This document shows positions 36,776 to 46,209 of a DNA stretch of 64,000 bases, piece by piece (within the stretch, counting starts at the first letter, position 1; every line of letters starts with the position of its first letter). Under the pieces are notes generated by a model. It was not told the DNA's origin and ran no database searches. It saw only the letters and a list, made by a program, of their open reading frames with translations. The translations under genes and the position numbers were made by a program. The DNA comes from Brachyspira hyodysenteriae ATCC 27164 (GTDB lineage: Bacteria > Spirochaetota > Brachyspiria > Brachyspirales > Brachyspiraceae). The stretch is taken from the NCBI RefSeq assembly GCF_001676785.2, contig NZ_CP015910.2, positions 2,666,001 through 2,730,000 on the forward strand. The letters run 5' to 3'.

Positions 36776-38473
36776 ATGGATAATACTATATTCACTAAAA
36801 ATATAGAGCTTTTAAATAAAAATAAATATAATTTCAGGGCTGTAAAAAAATTAATAGAATATAATGCAGCTAATAATAAATATCAATTAAAGCAGGCTAA
36901 AAATGATTTGTTTGCTGTTATGTATAATAATAAGCCTTTAACTTCCCTATATAATCCTATGGAAGAAGCTAAAAGATTAATATCTCAATTCATAACAAAT
37001 GACAATGAACATATAGGAATATTTTTATCTATTGCATCATTCTTTCATATAGAATATTTTTTATCATTAAATGAAAATAACAAAGCAATCATAATAGAAA
37101 AAGATATAGAAATAGTTAAACTTATTTTAGATAATTTAAAGCTATCAAATGAAAATATATTAAAAAATATAATACTAATTTTGAATGAAGATTTAGAAAA
37201 TATATTGGCATTCTTTAATTTTTATATGAATGATAATGATTCAAAAAAAATAGTTTATATAAGACATATAAGAGCTTCAAATATAGATGATGAAACAAAA
37301 CGATACTATGATAATGTTAATATATCACTTGCAAACAGCATAAAAGAAAAACTAATGTCTTTAACATCTAATTATTATTTTGCTCCTATATGGGCTAGAA
37401 ATACATTATATAATATGCATTTCAATGAAGGCTATTCTATAAAAACATTCTGCAATATATTAAAAAAAGAAACACCGGTTTTACTAGTATCTGCCGGAGC
37501 TTCTGCCGATGATTATATAGAAAATATTAGAGAATTATCAAAAACACATTTTGTTATAGTATTATCTCATGCTTTTAATAGTTTAATAAAAAATGATATA
37601 AAGCCTGATGCTGTTGTATCTACTGATGGCGGTTTTTATTCATCAATACATTTAAAAGAACTTCTAAAAAAAGAAAATGAAAATATAAATATATTTACTA
37701 CGCATACGGCATATCCTTTTCCTCTTACTCATATAGAAAATAAAAGAATATTCTATTTCTCACATGATGAAAGTTTTGAGAAGATATTATATCCTATAAA
37801 TGATGATGATAATAACAATATATATTTCTATATGGAAGGAAGCGTTATAATGCCTGCTTTAAGAATAGCATATATGCTTAATCCTAAATATATATTGCTT
37901 GCAGGATGTGATTTTTGTCATATTGATGATAAAACACATTCTAAATATTCAAATGCATCTGCTCATGATTATATTAACAGCAGTAAATTAAAAACTTTTG
38001 AATCTGCTAAATATAAGAGGCTTAATGATAATCAAAAAATAAAATGCTATGATAATGTTTATAGAAATACTTCTTCATCACTTTTAAGTTATAAAAATCA
38101 TTTTGAATCTTTAATTCAGGAGATTTCTGAAACTACTGATATTTTTACTTTAACAGTTCAATCTGCAAGCATAAAAAATGTGAAAATATACAATACTAAC
38201 AATTTCAATTCTAATAATAAAAATATAGAAATTAAAAACTATTTAAAAGAGAATATAGATAAAGAAAAATTAATAAAAGAAATAGACAATTTTATAAATA
38301 ACATCAACAAAGAAAATATAAATAAAGAGAATTTTAATAACAATATGAAAAATATTGCTGATATAATATCGCCTTGGCATGTTGAAAAATTTGAAAAGTC
38401 TGTTATAAGCTATGAAGAGTTAAAAAACTATATGAATAAATGGTATAATGATATAAAATTACTCCTTTATTAA
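36776..38473 (+). CDS. Maf/MptE-like (DUF115) protein, possible flagellin glycosyltransferase
   Basis: 565 residues. The middle carries the DUF115 signature: VLLVSAGASADDYIENIREL, then LIKNDIKPDAVVSTDGG, and later YILLAGCDFCH. In flagellated bacteria this family (Maf) puts nonulosonic acids on flagellin; in archaea MptE makes a pterin precursor. The presence of a flagellin gene 2 kb away makes the Maf role more likely. No signal peptide. The C-terminal 120 residues are Asn/Lys rich and helical. The gene follows the M15 gene by 23 bases. Confidence 0.78.
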   Translation: MDNTIFTKNIELLNKNKYNFRAVKKLIEYNAANNKYQLKQAKNDLFAVMYNNKPLTSLYNPMEEAKRLISQFITNDNEHIGIFLSIASFFHIEYFLSLNENNKAIIIEKDIEIVKLILDNLKLSNENILKNIILILNEDLENILAFFNFYMNDNDSKKIVYIRHIRASNIDDETKRYYDNVNISLANSIKEKLMSLTSNYYFAPIWARNTLYNMHFNEGYSIKTFCNILKKETPVLLVSAGASADDYIENIRELSKTHFVIVLSHAFNSLIKNDIKPDAVVSTDGGFYSSIHLKELLKKENENINIFTTHTAYPFPLTHIENKRIFYFSHDESFEKILYPINDDDNNNIYFYMEGSVIMPALRIAYMLNPKYILLAGCDFCHIDDKTHSKYSNASAHDYINSSKLKTFESAKYKRLNDNQKIKCYDNVYRNTSSSLLSYKNHFESLIQEISETTDIFTLTVQSASIKNVKIYNTNNFNSNNKNIEIKNYLKENIDKEKLIKEIDNFINNINKENINKENFNNNMKNIADIISPWHVEKFEKSVISYEELKNYMNKWYNDIKLLLY

Positions 38474-38588
38474 AAAAATTGAATTTTTTTATTTCTAACA
38501 CTTTACAAAAAATTAACGAGAATTATAATTAGTAAACATAATATATAGATAAATAAAATTATTAAAATACAGGAGAACTAAAAAATAT

Positions 38589-39128
38589 ATGAAAAAAATT
38601 GTATTTGTGTTTATAACATTATTAATAATATCAATACAGGCATTCTCAGCAGCTGTAACTACACATTATAATAATTGGAAAATAAGAAGAATAAGCTATA
38701 ACAATACTGATACAAAAACTGTTACAATGACTATAAAAAATAATAATAATTTAGAAGTATATATTGCCGCTAGAAACAATCAGCTAAGCATAAGTATAAA
38801 TTGGTATAAAGATAAAGTAGATGAAAATACTCCTGTAGTAGAATATAGTTTCAATAATTCACCTTATAAATCTGTAGAGCCTTTTATGAGATCTTCAAAT
38901 GATAATTTTGATATATTATTTACTATATCACCTTCTTTCGGTATCATACAGGAAAAAGAAGTTATTGATTTTTTAAATAAATTAATAAACAGCAAAACTT
39001 TATCACTGAAAGCCAATAGCAATGGTCAGGCATATACTATTGATGTTACTGGGTTAAAAGAAGCAATGCAGAAAACCGATTTCTCTGGAACTCTATTAGA
39101 AAAATATAAAAGTCAGATATTAAAATAA
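38589..39128 (+). CDS. Secreted protein of unknown function
   Basis: 179 residues with a signal peptide (hydrophobic to residue 18, cleavage after AFSA). The rest is beta-rich and hydrophilic (WKIRRISYNNTDTKTV, NSPYKSVEPFMRSSNDN), with no Cys and no recognised domain. A clear AGGAG site is seen, with the ATG ten bases downstream. It follows the Maf-like gene by 115 bases; whether it is co-transcribed is not clear. Confidence 0.65.
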   Translation: MKKIVFVFITLLIISIQAFSAAVTTHYNNWKIRRISYNNTDTKTVTMTIKNNNNLEVYIAARNNQLSISINWYKDKVDENTPVVEYSFNNSPYKSVEPFMRSSNDNFDILFTISPSFGIIQEKEVIDFLNKLINSKTLSLKANSNGQAYTIDVTGLKEAMQKTDFSGTLLEKYKSQILK

Positions 39129-39152
39129 TAAAACTAAAAATTTCGGATTTAT

Positions 39153-39351
39153 CACCGCACGCAGAGCAAAACTAAAAATATAATTTTAATAATAATTCAA
39201 ATATTATTATATTATAAATTTAGTTCATCGTGCGTTAAATAGATTATGAATCTAAGAAAAACTTGGACAGGTGCTAAAATTTCTAATGAAGCTGTAAAAA
39301 TAATTAATATAAAAACTAAAAATAAATCAGAAAATTTTAAAGGGCGGGGAA
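39153..39351. repeat. Nested-palindrome element, family B, centre and right half
   Basis: Landmarks: ACCGCACGCAGAGCAAAACT (39153), CGTGCGTTAAATAG, CTTGGACAGGTGC, then AAAGGGCGGGGAATGA at 39340. The left C-rich arms are missing. It fills most of the 335-base gap between the secreted protein and the LUD gene. Confidence 0.7.
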
Positions 39352-39463
39352 TGAAAATAAGTTTTTAAACTTATTTTCATTAATTTTTATTATAAGAATT
39401 AAATTAAACTATACTAAAGTTATACAGTACATAATAAGCACAGTATAACTTTTCAATCAAAAA

Positions 39464-40096
39464 TTAGAATCCTAATTCTTCATCTATAAATATAATGTGT
39501 ATTCTCTCTTTTATATGACATTTATTAACTATAATTGTATAAGCACATAATCTTTTTTCTATATCGCATTTTTCCTCATCGCAGATCATATCTCCTGTAC
39601 AGCAAGGATTATCAACTTTAAATCTCACAGAATTTTCACCGGCAGCAATACTTCTTACTCTTTTTACAGCATCTTCAACAGTATTACAAACTTTATTTCT
39701 TCCAACAATCAAAAATACTTTTTTAGGTCCGTAAATGGTAGCAGCAACTCTGTTTCCGCCTCCATCTGTTGATACTATATCACCATTCTTTGTTATGGCA
39801 TTAGCTGAACATAAATAAACATCACTTGTAAATGCTTTTATTTCTGCTTCTGATTTTAAATCTTTATTATTTCTATCTATAAAATTCTTATTATTCTTCA
39901 AATCCTCTAATATCCCCATTTGATTAACAGATGTGCTTCCGCCAAAAGTAATAGTATCATTCTCTTTAATAAGCGACAATATAAATTTCTTTGCATCTTC
40001 TTTATTTGCAAAACTATCAAATGCAAATCCTTTTTTACTAAATTTATCTTTTAAAACTAAAGATAATTTTTGAAAATATTCTTCCTGAACTGTCAT
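39464..40096 (-). CDS. LUD-domain (LutC-like) protein
   Basis: 210 residues of the LUD family, related to lactate utilisation protein C. The pattern ITFGGSTSVNQMGILEDLK, DVYLCSANAITKNGDIVSTDGGGNR and GRNKVCNTVEDAVKR is typical. An added CCTGDMICDEEKCDIEKRLC stretch near the C-terminus holds five Cys in about 20 residues, perhaps a metal site. Role is uncertain; no LutA or LutB is near. Stand-alone gene. Confidence 0.85.
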   Translation of the reverse strand: MTVQEEYFQKLSLVLKDKFSKKGFAFDSFANKEDAKKFILSLIKENDTITFGGSTSVNQMGILEDLKNNKNFIDRNNKDLKSEAEIKAFTSDVYLCSANAITKNGDIVSTDGGGNRVAATIYGPKKVFLIVGRNKVCNTVEDAVKRVRSIAAGENSVRFKVDNPCCTGDMICDEEKCDIEKRLCAYTIIVNKCHIKERIHIIFIDEELGF

Positions 40097-40181
40097 AAAA
40101 ATCCCTCATTTCTTTTTTAAACTTTAATTTAGTATAGTACAAGTAATATTTTTTTCAAGCAAATAAAATTTTATTCTAAAA

Positions 40182-40491
40182 CCCCGCCCTTTATATTTTA
40201 TTATTTAATTCAGCCATTTTTACTTTATTATATTTAGTAATTCAATTAGAAATTTTAACGCCCACCCAAGATTTTTTTAAATTTCTTACTCTATTACCGC
40301 ACGCAGAATAAAACTAAAAATATAGATTTACTTATAATTCAAATTTTATCATTCTTTAAATTGCATTAACCGTGCGTTAAATAGATTATTAATCTAATCA
40401 AAACTTGGGTGGGTTCTAAAATTTATAATTTAAGCTTAAAAAATAATTAATATTATAATTCAAAATAAATCAGAAAATTTTGAAGGGAGGG
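40182..40491. repeat. Nested-palindrome element, family B, full copy (310 bp)
   Basis: The most complete copy. Arms nest about a common centre: CCCCGCCC (40182) with GGGAGGG (40485), CCCACCCAAG (40261-40270) with CTTGGGTGGG (40404-40413, perfect), and CGCACG (40298) with CGTGCG (40371). The spacers are AT-rich and the centre shares AGAATAAAACTAAAAATAT with other copies. It sits in the gap between flagellin and the LUD gene. Confidence 0.75.
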
Positions 40492-40514
40492 ATTTAGAAA
40501 AAACTATAAAATAA

Positions 40515-40555
40515 AAAATAGCCAGTCCCATTATAAAAATGAGACCAGCTATTTT
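40515..40555 (-). terminator. Strong terminator after flagellin
   Basis: The minus strand forms 17 pairs: AAAATAGCTGGTCTCAT with ATGGGACTGGCTATTTT (three wobble pairs) and a 7-base loop, followed by TTT ATT TT. 28 bases after the flagellin stop. Confidence 0.93.
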
Positions 40556-40582
40556 TAATTAGTTTGCTATAAACGTACTAAA

Positions 40583-41440
40583 TTACTGAATTAAACGTAA
40601 AGCACCTTGGTTCATAGTATTAGCTTGAGCCAACATAGCCAAATTAGCCTGACTTAAGATTTGGTCTTTAGCGAATTTAACAGAAGTCTCAGCCATATCA
40701 GTATCTCTTATTCTGCTTTCAGAAGCTGCAGTGTTCTCATAAGCGATCATCAAGCCTTGAGCAGTAAGCTCTAATCTGTTTTGGTAAGCACCAAGATTAG
40801 ATCTTTGTTTAGAAACTTTAGTTAAAGCTTCATCAACTATACCTATAGCACTGTTAGCTTTGTCTATAGAAGAAATAGAAATACCAGTACCTTCAGCAGT
40901 TTGTAAACCTAAAGCAGCAGCTGTCATAGTTCCTATATAAACTCTTCTTCTTTCATCCATGTTGGCACCAATATGAAACCACATAGAAGCAACAGGAGCA
41001 CCACCCTCATTAGGATTAGAGAATCTACCAGTTAACATGTTAAGAGTATTGAACTGAGCATGGCTAGCAATACGGTTAACTTCGTCTACTAACTGAGAAA
41101 CTTCTACTTGAATAAGCATTCTGTCAGCATCAGTATAGATACCGTTAGCAGATTGTACAGCTAATTCACGAATTCTTTGTAAGATGTCTTGGCTCTCTTG
41201 AAGGTATCCTTCAGTAGTTTGAATGAAAGATATACCGTCTTGAGTATTTCTTTCAGCCTGACGTAAACCGCGAATTTGTGTTCTCATTTTTTCAGATACT
41301 GCTAATCCAGAAGCATCGTCGCCAGCTCTGTTAATTCTCATTCCAGAAGAAAGAGCAGCCATATCTTTAGAAAGGTCTACGTTTCTAAATTTTAAAGTAC
41401 GTTGTGCATTTATAGCACTAATGTTATTATTGATGATCAT
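40583..41440 (-). CDS. flaB: Flagellin core protein, FlaB type
   Basis: 285 residues starting [16 protein letters not shown], the universal flagellin N-terminus. An ATG two codons earlier lies right after GGAGG, too close for initiation, so I used the ATG at 41440. D0/D1 helices are at both ends ([40 protein letters not shown]); the middle variable domain is very short, as in spirochaete periplasmic filament core proteins. It forms the filament core within the periplasm. A candidate sigma-28 promoter lies about 250 bases upstream, with a structured leader. Confidence 0.96.
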   Translation of the reverse strand: MIINNNISAINAQRTLKFRNVDLSKDMAALSSGMRINRAGDDASGLAVSEKMRTQIRGLRQAERNTQDGISFIQTTEGYLQESQDILQRIRELAVQSANGIYTDADRMLIQVEVSQLVDEVNRIASHAQFNTLNMLTGRFSNPNEGGAPVASMWFHIGANMDERRRVYIGTMTAAALGLQTAEGTGISISSIDKANSAIGIVDEALTKVSKQRSNLGAYQNRLELTAQGLMIAYENTAASESRIRDTDMAETSVKFAKDQILSQANLAMLAQANTMNQGALRLIQ

Positions 41441-41628
41441 CGTCATCCTCCATGATATTTATTCAAAAAGGCATCCGTGCCTAATTGGCAAAAAATATTA
41501 AAGAGAATTTAAGGTATTCCGACAATCTAACTGACTATATGAAGTTGCCAAAATACCATTAAATCCTATATAAAGAATATATTATAACGCCAATAAATAT
41601 ATTCTTATAAATTATATGGTATCAACTA

Positions 41629-41677
41629 AGCAAATAGGGAGTTCGAGACCGCCAAATACTTGAACTCTCATTTTGCT
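41629..41677 (-). promoter_or_regulatory. Hairpin in the flagellin leader RNA
   Basis: Arms AGCAAA/TTTGCT outside and GAGTTC/GAACTC inside, with further pairing, lie between the candidate promoter and the flagellin gene. It would be about 190 bases before the start codon in the transcript. A regulatory role is inferred. Confidence 0.55.
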
Positions 41678-41695
41678 ATACAATAATTTTCGACC

Positions 41696-41723
41696 CTGTC
41701 GGCATAAAGTTTAATTTGGTTTA
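41696..41723 (-). promoter_or_regulatory. Candidate sigma-28 promoter of flagellin
   Basis: Minus strand: TAAA, 16 bases, GCCGACAG. The usual FliA pattern is TAAA-N15-GCCGATAA, so it matches closely. It predicts a leader of about 250 bases. Confidence 0.6.
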
Positions 41724-42070
41724 GCATTTTTTTCTCTTTTTTTCTAAAAAAATTCTAAAATCAATACTATATAATACATTTCATACGATAAAATAAAGAA
41801 ATTGATAAAAACATCATTTATTCATACATAAAACAATTAAATATAATCAGTTAAACTATAAAAAATTATATGAAATCTGTTAATTCTTTAATTTTTTAAA
41901 CATTATATTTTTAATCTTTAATAATTTTATTAATTTTTTTATAATTTTTTCCCTAATTCCTCTCCTTATAATTTTTTTAACTATTTATAATACATTAATT
42001 ACATTTTATTTTTAATTATTATTGTTATTTTGTATTCCAACCATAGTATCTCTTTAATTTTTTATTCTAA
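41724..42070. other. AT-rich gap between flagellin promoter and repeat
   Basis: Runs of A and T with no gene, hairpin or repeat that I can support. Part of the 1.03-kb gap between flagellin and the DUF554 gene. Confidence 0.5.
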
Positions 42071-42268
42071 TAACGCACGCTAAGTAAAGCTAAAAATATA
42101 AATATATTTTAATTCTAATATTGTTAATATTAAAAAATCTACTAACCGTGCGTAGAGAACATTTTTAATATAATAGAACCTGGGCGGGTGTTAATATTTC
42201 TATATTGGTATTTAAAAAAATTAAAATAAAAATTTTATAGTTATACATTGAAAATAAAGGGCTGGATT
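42071..42268. repeat. Nested-palindrome element, family B, centre and right half
   Basis: Landmarks: ACGCACGCTAAGTAAAGCT, ACCGTGCGTAGAG, CCTGGGCGGGTGTT (about 42179), AAAGGGCTGGATTT. Left arms are missing. No reading frame. Confidence 0.65.
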
Positions 42269-42469
42269 TCTTAATAATTTTTAAAATCAATTTTTATTAA
42301 TTATTTAATAATTTATAAATATATATAATAATATGCATTCAATGAAATATAATACTATTAACAACTCAAGACTTTTTATTAAAATTATACGAACAAATTT
42401 ATATAATTTTATACAAAAGCTATATAAAAATTAAAAAAATAATAAAAAATATAATTTTAAATTTATATT

Positions 42470-43177
42470 CTATCCTATAAATAAGCTAAATAAATAAGAA
42501 CTAGGCCATATTAAAAGTAATGCAGGAAGTAAGTTAACAGCACTTATCTGTTTTATCTGAGCTATACTCAAACCAAGTACAAAAGTTAAAAGTCCTCCTA
42601 TAGCTACAAAATCATTAAGCATTGCAGCAGATATAAAAGGCATTAACAATTTGGCTATATAAAAACATATGCTAAGTATTACAAATTGAGGAATGACAAT
42701 CAAATTCATTGCTGTACCTAAAATAGTAGCAAATATAGTTGCAGCAAATATATCCATAATAGCTTTAGATAGAAGTATGCTGTAATCACCAGTTATAGAT
42801 TCATTAATAGCCCCGAAAATATTAGTTCCGCTTGTACAAAATGTAACTGCCACTATTAAATAAAAAGCCATATAATCATCTTTATTACCATGAATTTTAA
42901 AATTGAGTTTTTCAATGGCTCTATGAAATATATTTTTAACTTTTGAATCTAAATCAATAATTTCTCCAATCAAAGCACCTAAAATTAAAGCTAATATTAT
43001 AGCAGGCAATGAATGAAATTTTATAACTGAAGTAATACCAATAGCCATAGCAGAAAGTCCAAATACCACATTCATAGGATTTTTTATTCTGTGAGGTATT
43101 CTATTTTTAATTATACTTCCAAAATTTGTTCCAATAAGAACGCATATACAATCTATTATTATTCCTTTAGGTATCAT
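42470..43177 (-). CDS. DUF554 membrane protein
   Basis: 235 residues with about seven hydrophobic spans. The start GIIIDCICVLIGTNFGSII, then NVVFGLSAMAIGITSVIKF and ALILGALIGEIIDLDSK, is the DUF554 (YdfK) signature. The family is a small transporter-like group with no assigned substrate. The gene is alone. Confidence 0.88.
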   Translation of the reverse strand: MIPKGIIIDCICVLIGTNFGSIIKNRIPHRIKNPMNVVFGLSAMAIGITSVIKFHSLPAIILALILGALIGEIIDLDSKVKNIFHRAIEKLNFKIHGNKDDYMAFYLIVAVTFCTSGTNIFGAINESITGDYSILLSKAIMDIFAATIFATILGTAMNLIVIPQFVILSICFYIAKLLMPFISAAMLNDFVAIGGLLTFVLGLSIAQIKQISAVNLLPALLLIWPSSYLFSLFIG

Positions 43178-43296
43178 ATTAAATCCCCCATTTTTGAACG
43201 GACTACATTAACATGAAAAAACAAAATGTCAAATTTAATAATATAATATAATATAATATAATTTAATCAAAAAATAAAATAAAGGTATATAGGGTA

Positions 43297-43324
43297 TTGA
43301 CAAAAAACTATTATATAATAAAAT
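43297..43324 (+). promoter_or_regulatory. Consensus promoter for an orphan mini-transcript
   Basis: TTGACA, 16 bases, TAAAAT. The same GTATTGACAAAAAA core and spacing recur at 45056, 46147 and 47212. It sits 20 bases before the mini-ORF. Confidence 0.65.
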
Positions 43325-43344
43325 AATAAAAACTAAGAGGATAT

Positions 43345-43386
43345 ATGAAAAAAAATAAAAAATGCAATTACTTAAATTCTAAGTGA
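43345..43386 (+). CDS. 13-codon mini-ORF inside a terminator hairpin
   Basis: ATG at 43345 with AAGAGG five bases before it; reads MKKNKKCNYLNSK and stops. The message ends in a strong hairpin (43357-43397) in which most of the ORF sits. The frame and ribosome site are seen; translation is inferred. No gene lies downstream on this strand, so it is not an ordinary leader peptide. Confidence 0.4.
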   Translation: MKKNKKCNYLNSK

Positions 43387-43397
43387 TTGCATTTTTT
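43357..43397 (+). terminator. Terminator hairpin covering the mini-ORF
   Basis: Arms AAAAAATGCAAT and ATTGCATTTTTT, with inner ACTTA and TAAGT, followed by T-rich sequence. With the promoter at 43297 it defines a transcript of only about 70 bases. Confidence 0.8.
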
Positions 43398-43541
43398 ATT
43401 TATTTTATATACATAAAATAAATTATTAATTAAATAAAAATGAATTTACTATAAATTAAAAATTTTTTTAATATAATTACAAATTAATAAATAAATTTAA
43501 ATGATATTTTAACAATAAAGTTTTAAAACTTAATTACATAT

Positions 43542-43740
43542 GCCCACCCTCTAGGCTTTTTAAACTCACTGTTATTTTTGTATTGTATTTCTTTTTTGTT
43601 TTTTCTTGTTGTTTTAACCACACCCTAGATTTATTTAAATTTAAAAATACATTCACCGCACGAAATAATGAAGCTATAAATATTTGTTTATTTTAAATTA
43701 CAACTTCAATTATATGCAAAAAATCTGCAAACCGTGCGTA
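43542..43740. repeat. Nested-palindrome element, family B, left half and centre
   Basis: Landmarks: GCCCACCCTCTAGGCTTTTT, AACTCACTGTTATTTTTGTAT, ACCACACCCTAGATTTATTT, ACCGCACGAAATAAT and ACCGTGCGTAAAT. It abuts the stop of the quinone-oxidoreductase-like gene. Confidence 0.65.
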
Positions 43741-43757
43741 AATCAATATAAAGTTAA

Positions 43758-44759
43758 TTACATAGATATTATTATTTTTCCGTCTGTATGTTTTTTTATA
43801 ACACTTTTTAAAGCTTCTGATGCATTATCTATATTAAATACAGTAGAATATATTTTAGGCTTTATATTTTTATCTTCTACAATTTTTGTAATTTTACGAA
43901 GCTGTTCGCCGTTAGCACGCACAAACATAAAACGATATTCTTTTTGCTCCTTCATTGCTTTTTTATCATATTTAGAACCAGCAAGAGAAAATAATAATTT
44001 TTTAATGAAAGGAAATTTATTGTCTTCAGCAAACTTTTTATTAGGGCTGGTTCTCAAACTCAAAAGACGTCCTCCCTTTTTTAATACGGATAATTCTTTG
44101 TCAAATTCATTTGCTCCAAGTGTATCTATAACATGATCAATATTAGAAACTAATTCTGCATAATTTTCTTTATTATAACTAATATATTTATCAGCACCTA
44201 AATTAATAAAATGTTCTTTTAATCTTTCACTTCCAGAAACTATAACATTTAAACCTAAATATTTAGCAATTGGAACAGCAAGCTCTCCAAAACTTCCAGA
44301 ACCTCCAGTTATTAAAATAGTTTGTCCTGATTTTGCCTCCAATTCTTCTGTAAATGCTTGATATGCTGTAAGAGCAGTTAAAGGTATTGCAGCAGATGTA
44401 ATGAAATCATAATCATTAGGCATAAGAGATATAAACTTACTGTCCACTGCTACATACTCAGCAAAAGCCCCTATTTTTGATATAGGCAAGCGAGTATAAA
44501 CTTTATCCCCTACTTTGAAATCGGTTACATTTTTGCCTACACTTTCAATTATTCCAGAACATTCATTACCTAATGTTAAAGGCATTTTATAATCCTGTAT
44601 AAGTCTTACGGCACCTGTTAATATTAATATTTCAAGAGGATTTACTGCCGCAGCCTTTACTTTAATTAATACATCGTTATCAAAAATTTCAGGCATCGGA
44701 ATATCTGCAATATTGGTATCTATTTCTTTTGAATATTTTTTTATTTGTATAGCTTTCAT
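43758..44759 (-). CDS. MDR-family quinone-oxidoreductase-like protein
   Basis: 333 residues of the medium-chain reductase family. GroES-like N-terminal half with LGNECSGIIESVGKNV; NADPH-binding half with ITGGSGSFGELAVPIA. It lacks the structural-zinc Cys run, fitting the zinc-free quinone oxidoreductase or enoyl reductase-like subgroup. Stand-alone gene, with a typical AGATATT leader. Substrate not known. Confidence 0.88.
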   Translation of the reverse strand: MKAIQIKKYSKEIDTNIADIPMPEIFDNDVLIKVKAAAVNPLEILILTGAVRLIQDYKMPLTLGNECSGIIESVGKNVTDFKVGDKVYTRLPISKIGAFAEYVAVDSKFISLMPNDYDFITSAAIPLTALTAYQAFTEELEAKSGQTILITGGSGSFGELAVPIAKYLGLNVIVSGSERLKEHFINLGADKYISYNKENYAELVSNIDHVIDTLGANEFDKELSVLKKGGRLLSLRTSPNKKFAEDNKFPFIKKLLFSLAGSKYDKKAMKEQKEYRFMFVRANGEQLRKITKIVEDKNIKPKIYSTVFNIDNASEALKSVIKKHTDGKIIISM

Positions 44760-45055
44760 AATATCTCCATTTTTTATTTTTTATAAAAATATATTTATGT
44801 GAGATATAAATCAATATAAAAATGTTGCTCATTTGCAATTTTTGTTGTAATAACGATAGTATTTCTATATATAGAAATGTAATGATGATACATACAACAC
44901 ATATATTGCCTATATTAGAGATTAATAAAAAATTAATGAATAAGTTTTATTTTAGAATTAAAGTTATTTTGCTATGTTATTTTAAAGCTATTATATATTT
45001 ATTAAATTAAAAAAATCTGCACACCATAGTTAATTTAATAAACATATATACCGTA

Positions 45056-45083
45056 TTGACAAAAAAACTATATACATTAGAAT
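45056..45083 (+). promoter_or_regulatory. Promoter of membrane-protein cassette 1
   Basis: TTGACA, 16 bases, TAGAAT, 41 bases before the ATG. The rest of the 365-base gap (44760-45124) is AT-rich, and I see nothing else in it. A 62-codon frame at 44822 has no ribosome site and is not called. Confidence 0.65.
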
Positions 45084-45124
45084 TGAAAAACTATATATGA
45101 TAATTAAAGAGTAGTTAAATAAAA

Positions 45125-45700
45125 ATGAAAATTAAAAAGAAAAAAAATGAAAGCAATCATAATGTAATAGGTTTAATAATATATCTCTTCTTATCTTTAA
45201 TTATACCGTCTACTGCAATATCATTTTTTGCTATGGCTGATAAAAATATAAAAGAAAAAAAAGAAATAATATATAATGATAAAGAAATAATATATAATAA
45301 TAAACAAACTAATGCAGCAAATTTTGACAAAGAAGAAATACTTCAAAAAATAATAACATCATTATTATTAAAAGGAAGTTCATCATCTAAATATAGCAGC
45401 TCAAAAGTGGATTTGAAAATTCTTGGTATAAGAGTATTAATTGTATATGGACTGACTTATATATTATCGCTTGCAATTACCGCAATAATAGCCCAAAAAT
45501 ATTATCATGAAGATATAAAAATAAAAGAAGATATTAAAGAGACTATAGAAACAATATTAGTAGGGTTAGCTACTCTGGCATTAATGGCATTCGTTTTAAT
45601 AGTAACAGTAATAAATATGGAAAGTAATAGAGAATATTTAGCTTTCAGCGGAGTGATTTTTGGTTTTATAGCCTGTATTATCATTAGAAAAATAACATAA
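45125..45700 (+). CDS. Lineage-specific membrane protein, cassette copy 1
   Basis: 191 residues. One N-terminal span (about 17-37), a hydrophilic part with tandem heptads KEIIYND/KEIIYNN and SSSSKYSSSK, then three spans (about 98-122, 140-160, 170-190). No known domain. Its ATG lies 14 bases after AAAGAG because the codon that is ATG in copy 2 (46210) reads ATA here, with a new ATG six bases later; translation may be weaker. Very close to copy 2 throughout, with flanks included in the same duplication. Confidence 0.7.
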   Translation: MKIKKKKNESNHNVIGLIIYLFLSLIIPSTAISFFAMADKNIKEKKEIIYNDKEIIYNNKQTNAANFDKEEILQKIITSLLLKGSSSSKYSSSKVDLKILGIRVLIVYGLTYILSLAITAIIAQKYYHEDIKIKEDIKETIETILVGLATLALMAFVLIVTVINMESNREYLAFSGVIFGFIACIIIRKIT

Positions 45701-45705
45701 ATTTA

Positions 45706-46010
45706 TTAGTATTCTAAAAATTTTTAAGTTTGTCAATTTTTTATTCAACTTTTTCCCGCCGCAAAAAGTTGCTGCCGCAGGCACGCTTCGCGAAAGTGCA
45801 AGTATAAAACTAGTACTAAATCATACTAAAATCATCTTAAATGTAATGTAATTCATAAAATTAAAGCCAAAATGTAGCCTTTTTGCTTCTTTGTGGCAAC
45901 AAAAGAAGTGGGGGTGTTACGAAGTACGCAGAGCGGTAGGGCTAGTCCCCACAAATAATAAAAATAATAAAATAATTTTGACAAAATATAGTTGTTTAGG
46001 TATATACTAA
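45706..46010 (+). repeat. Intergenic element, family A, full copy (305 bp)
   Basis: Left end TTAGTATTCTAAAAATTTTT, right end GGTATATACTAA; TTGTCAA near the left matches TTGACAA near the right, so the ends are inverted repeats. Inside: hairpin arms CAACTTTTT/AAAAAGTTG around CCCGCCGC (45746-45771), GC insert, GTGCAAGTATAAA, hairpin arms CTTCTTT/AAAGAAG (45886-45908), then a variable GC stem. No gene. Confidence 0.8.
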
Positions 46011-46146
46011 ATTTTTTATTTTAACAATTATAGTTTTTTATATATCAAATTAATTCTATTGCTTTTTTATATTTACTGCAATTTTTTGTTTAATACTTTT
46101 ATTTTAGGCTTACAATAAACTAACTCCAATAAACATCTATACCGTA

Positions 46147-46174
46147 TTGACAAAAAAACTATATACATTAAAAT
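46147..46174 (+). promoter_or_regulatory. Promoter of membrane-protein cassette 2
   Basis: TTGACA, 16 bases, TAAAAT. Same layout as at 45056; 1,091 bases further on. Confidence 0.65.
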
Positions 46175-46209
46175 TGAAAAACTTTATATGATAATTAAAG
46201 AGTAGTTAA

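Noticed and set aside
43684-44136. 150-codon frame on the plus strand
   Set aside because: It lies opposite the quinone-oxidoreductase-like gene and is best explained by that gene's codon pattern.
44822-45010. 62-codon frame on the plus strand
   Set aside because: There is no ribosome site, the composition is like AT-rich noise, and it has no relation to the cassette genes.
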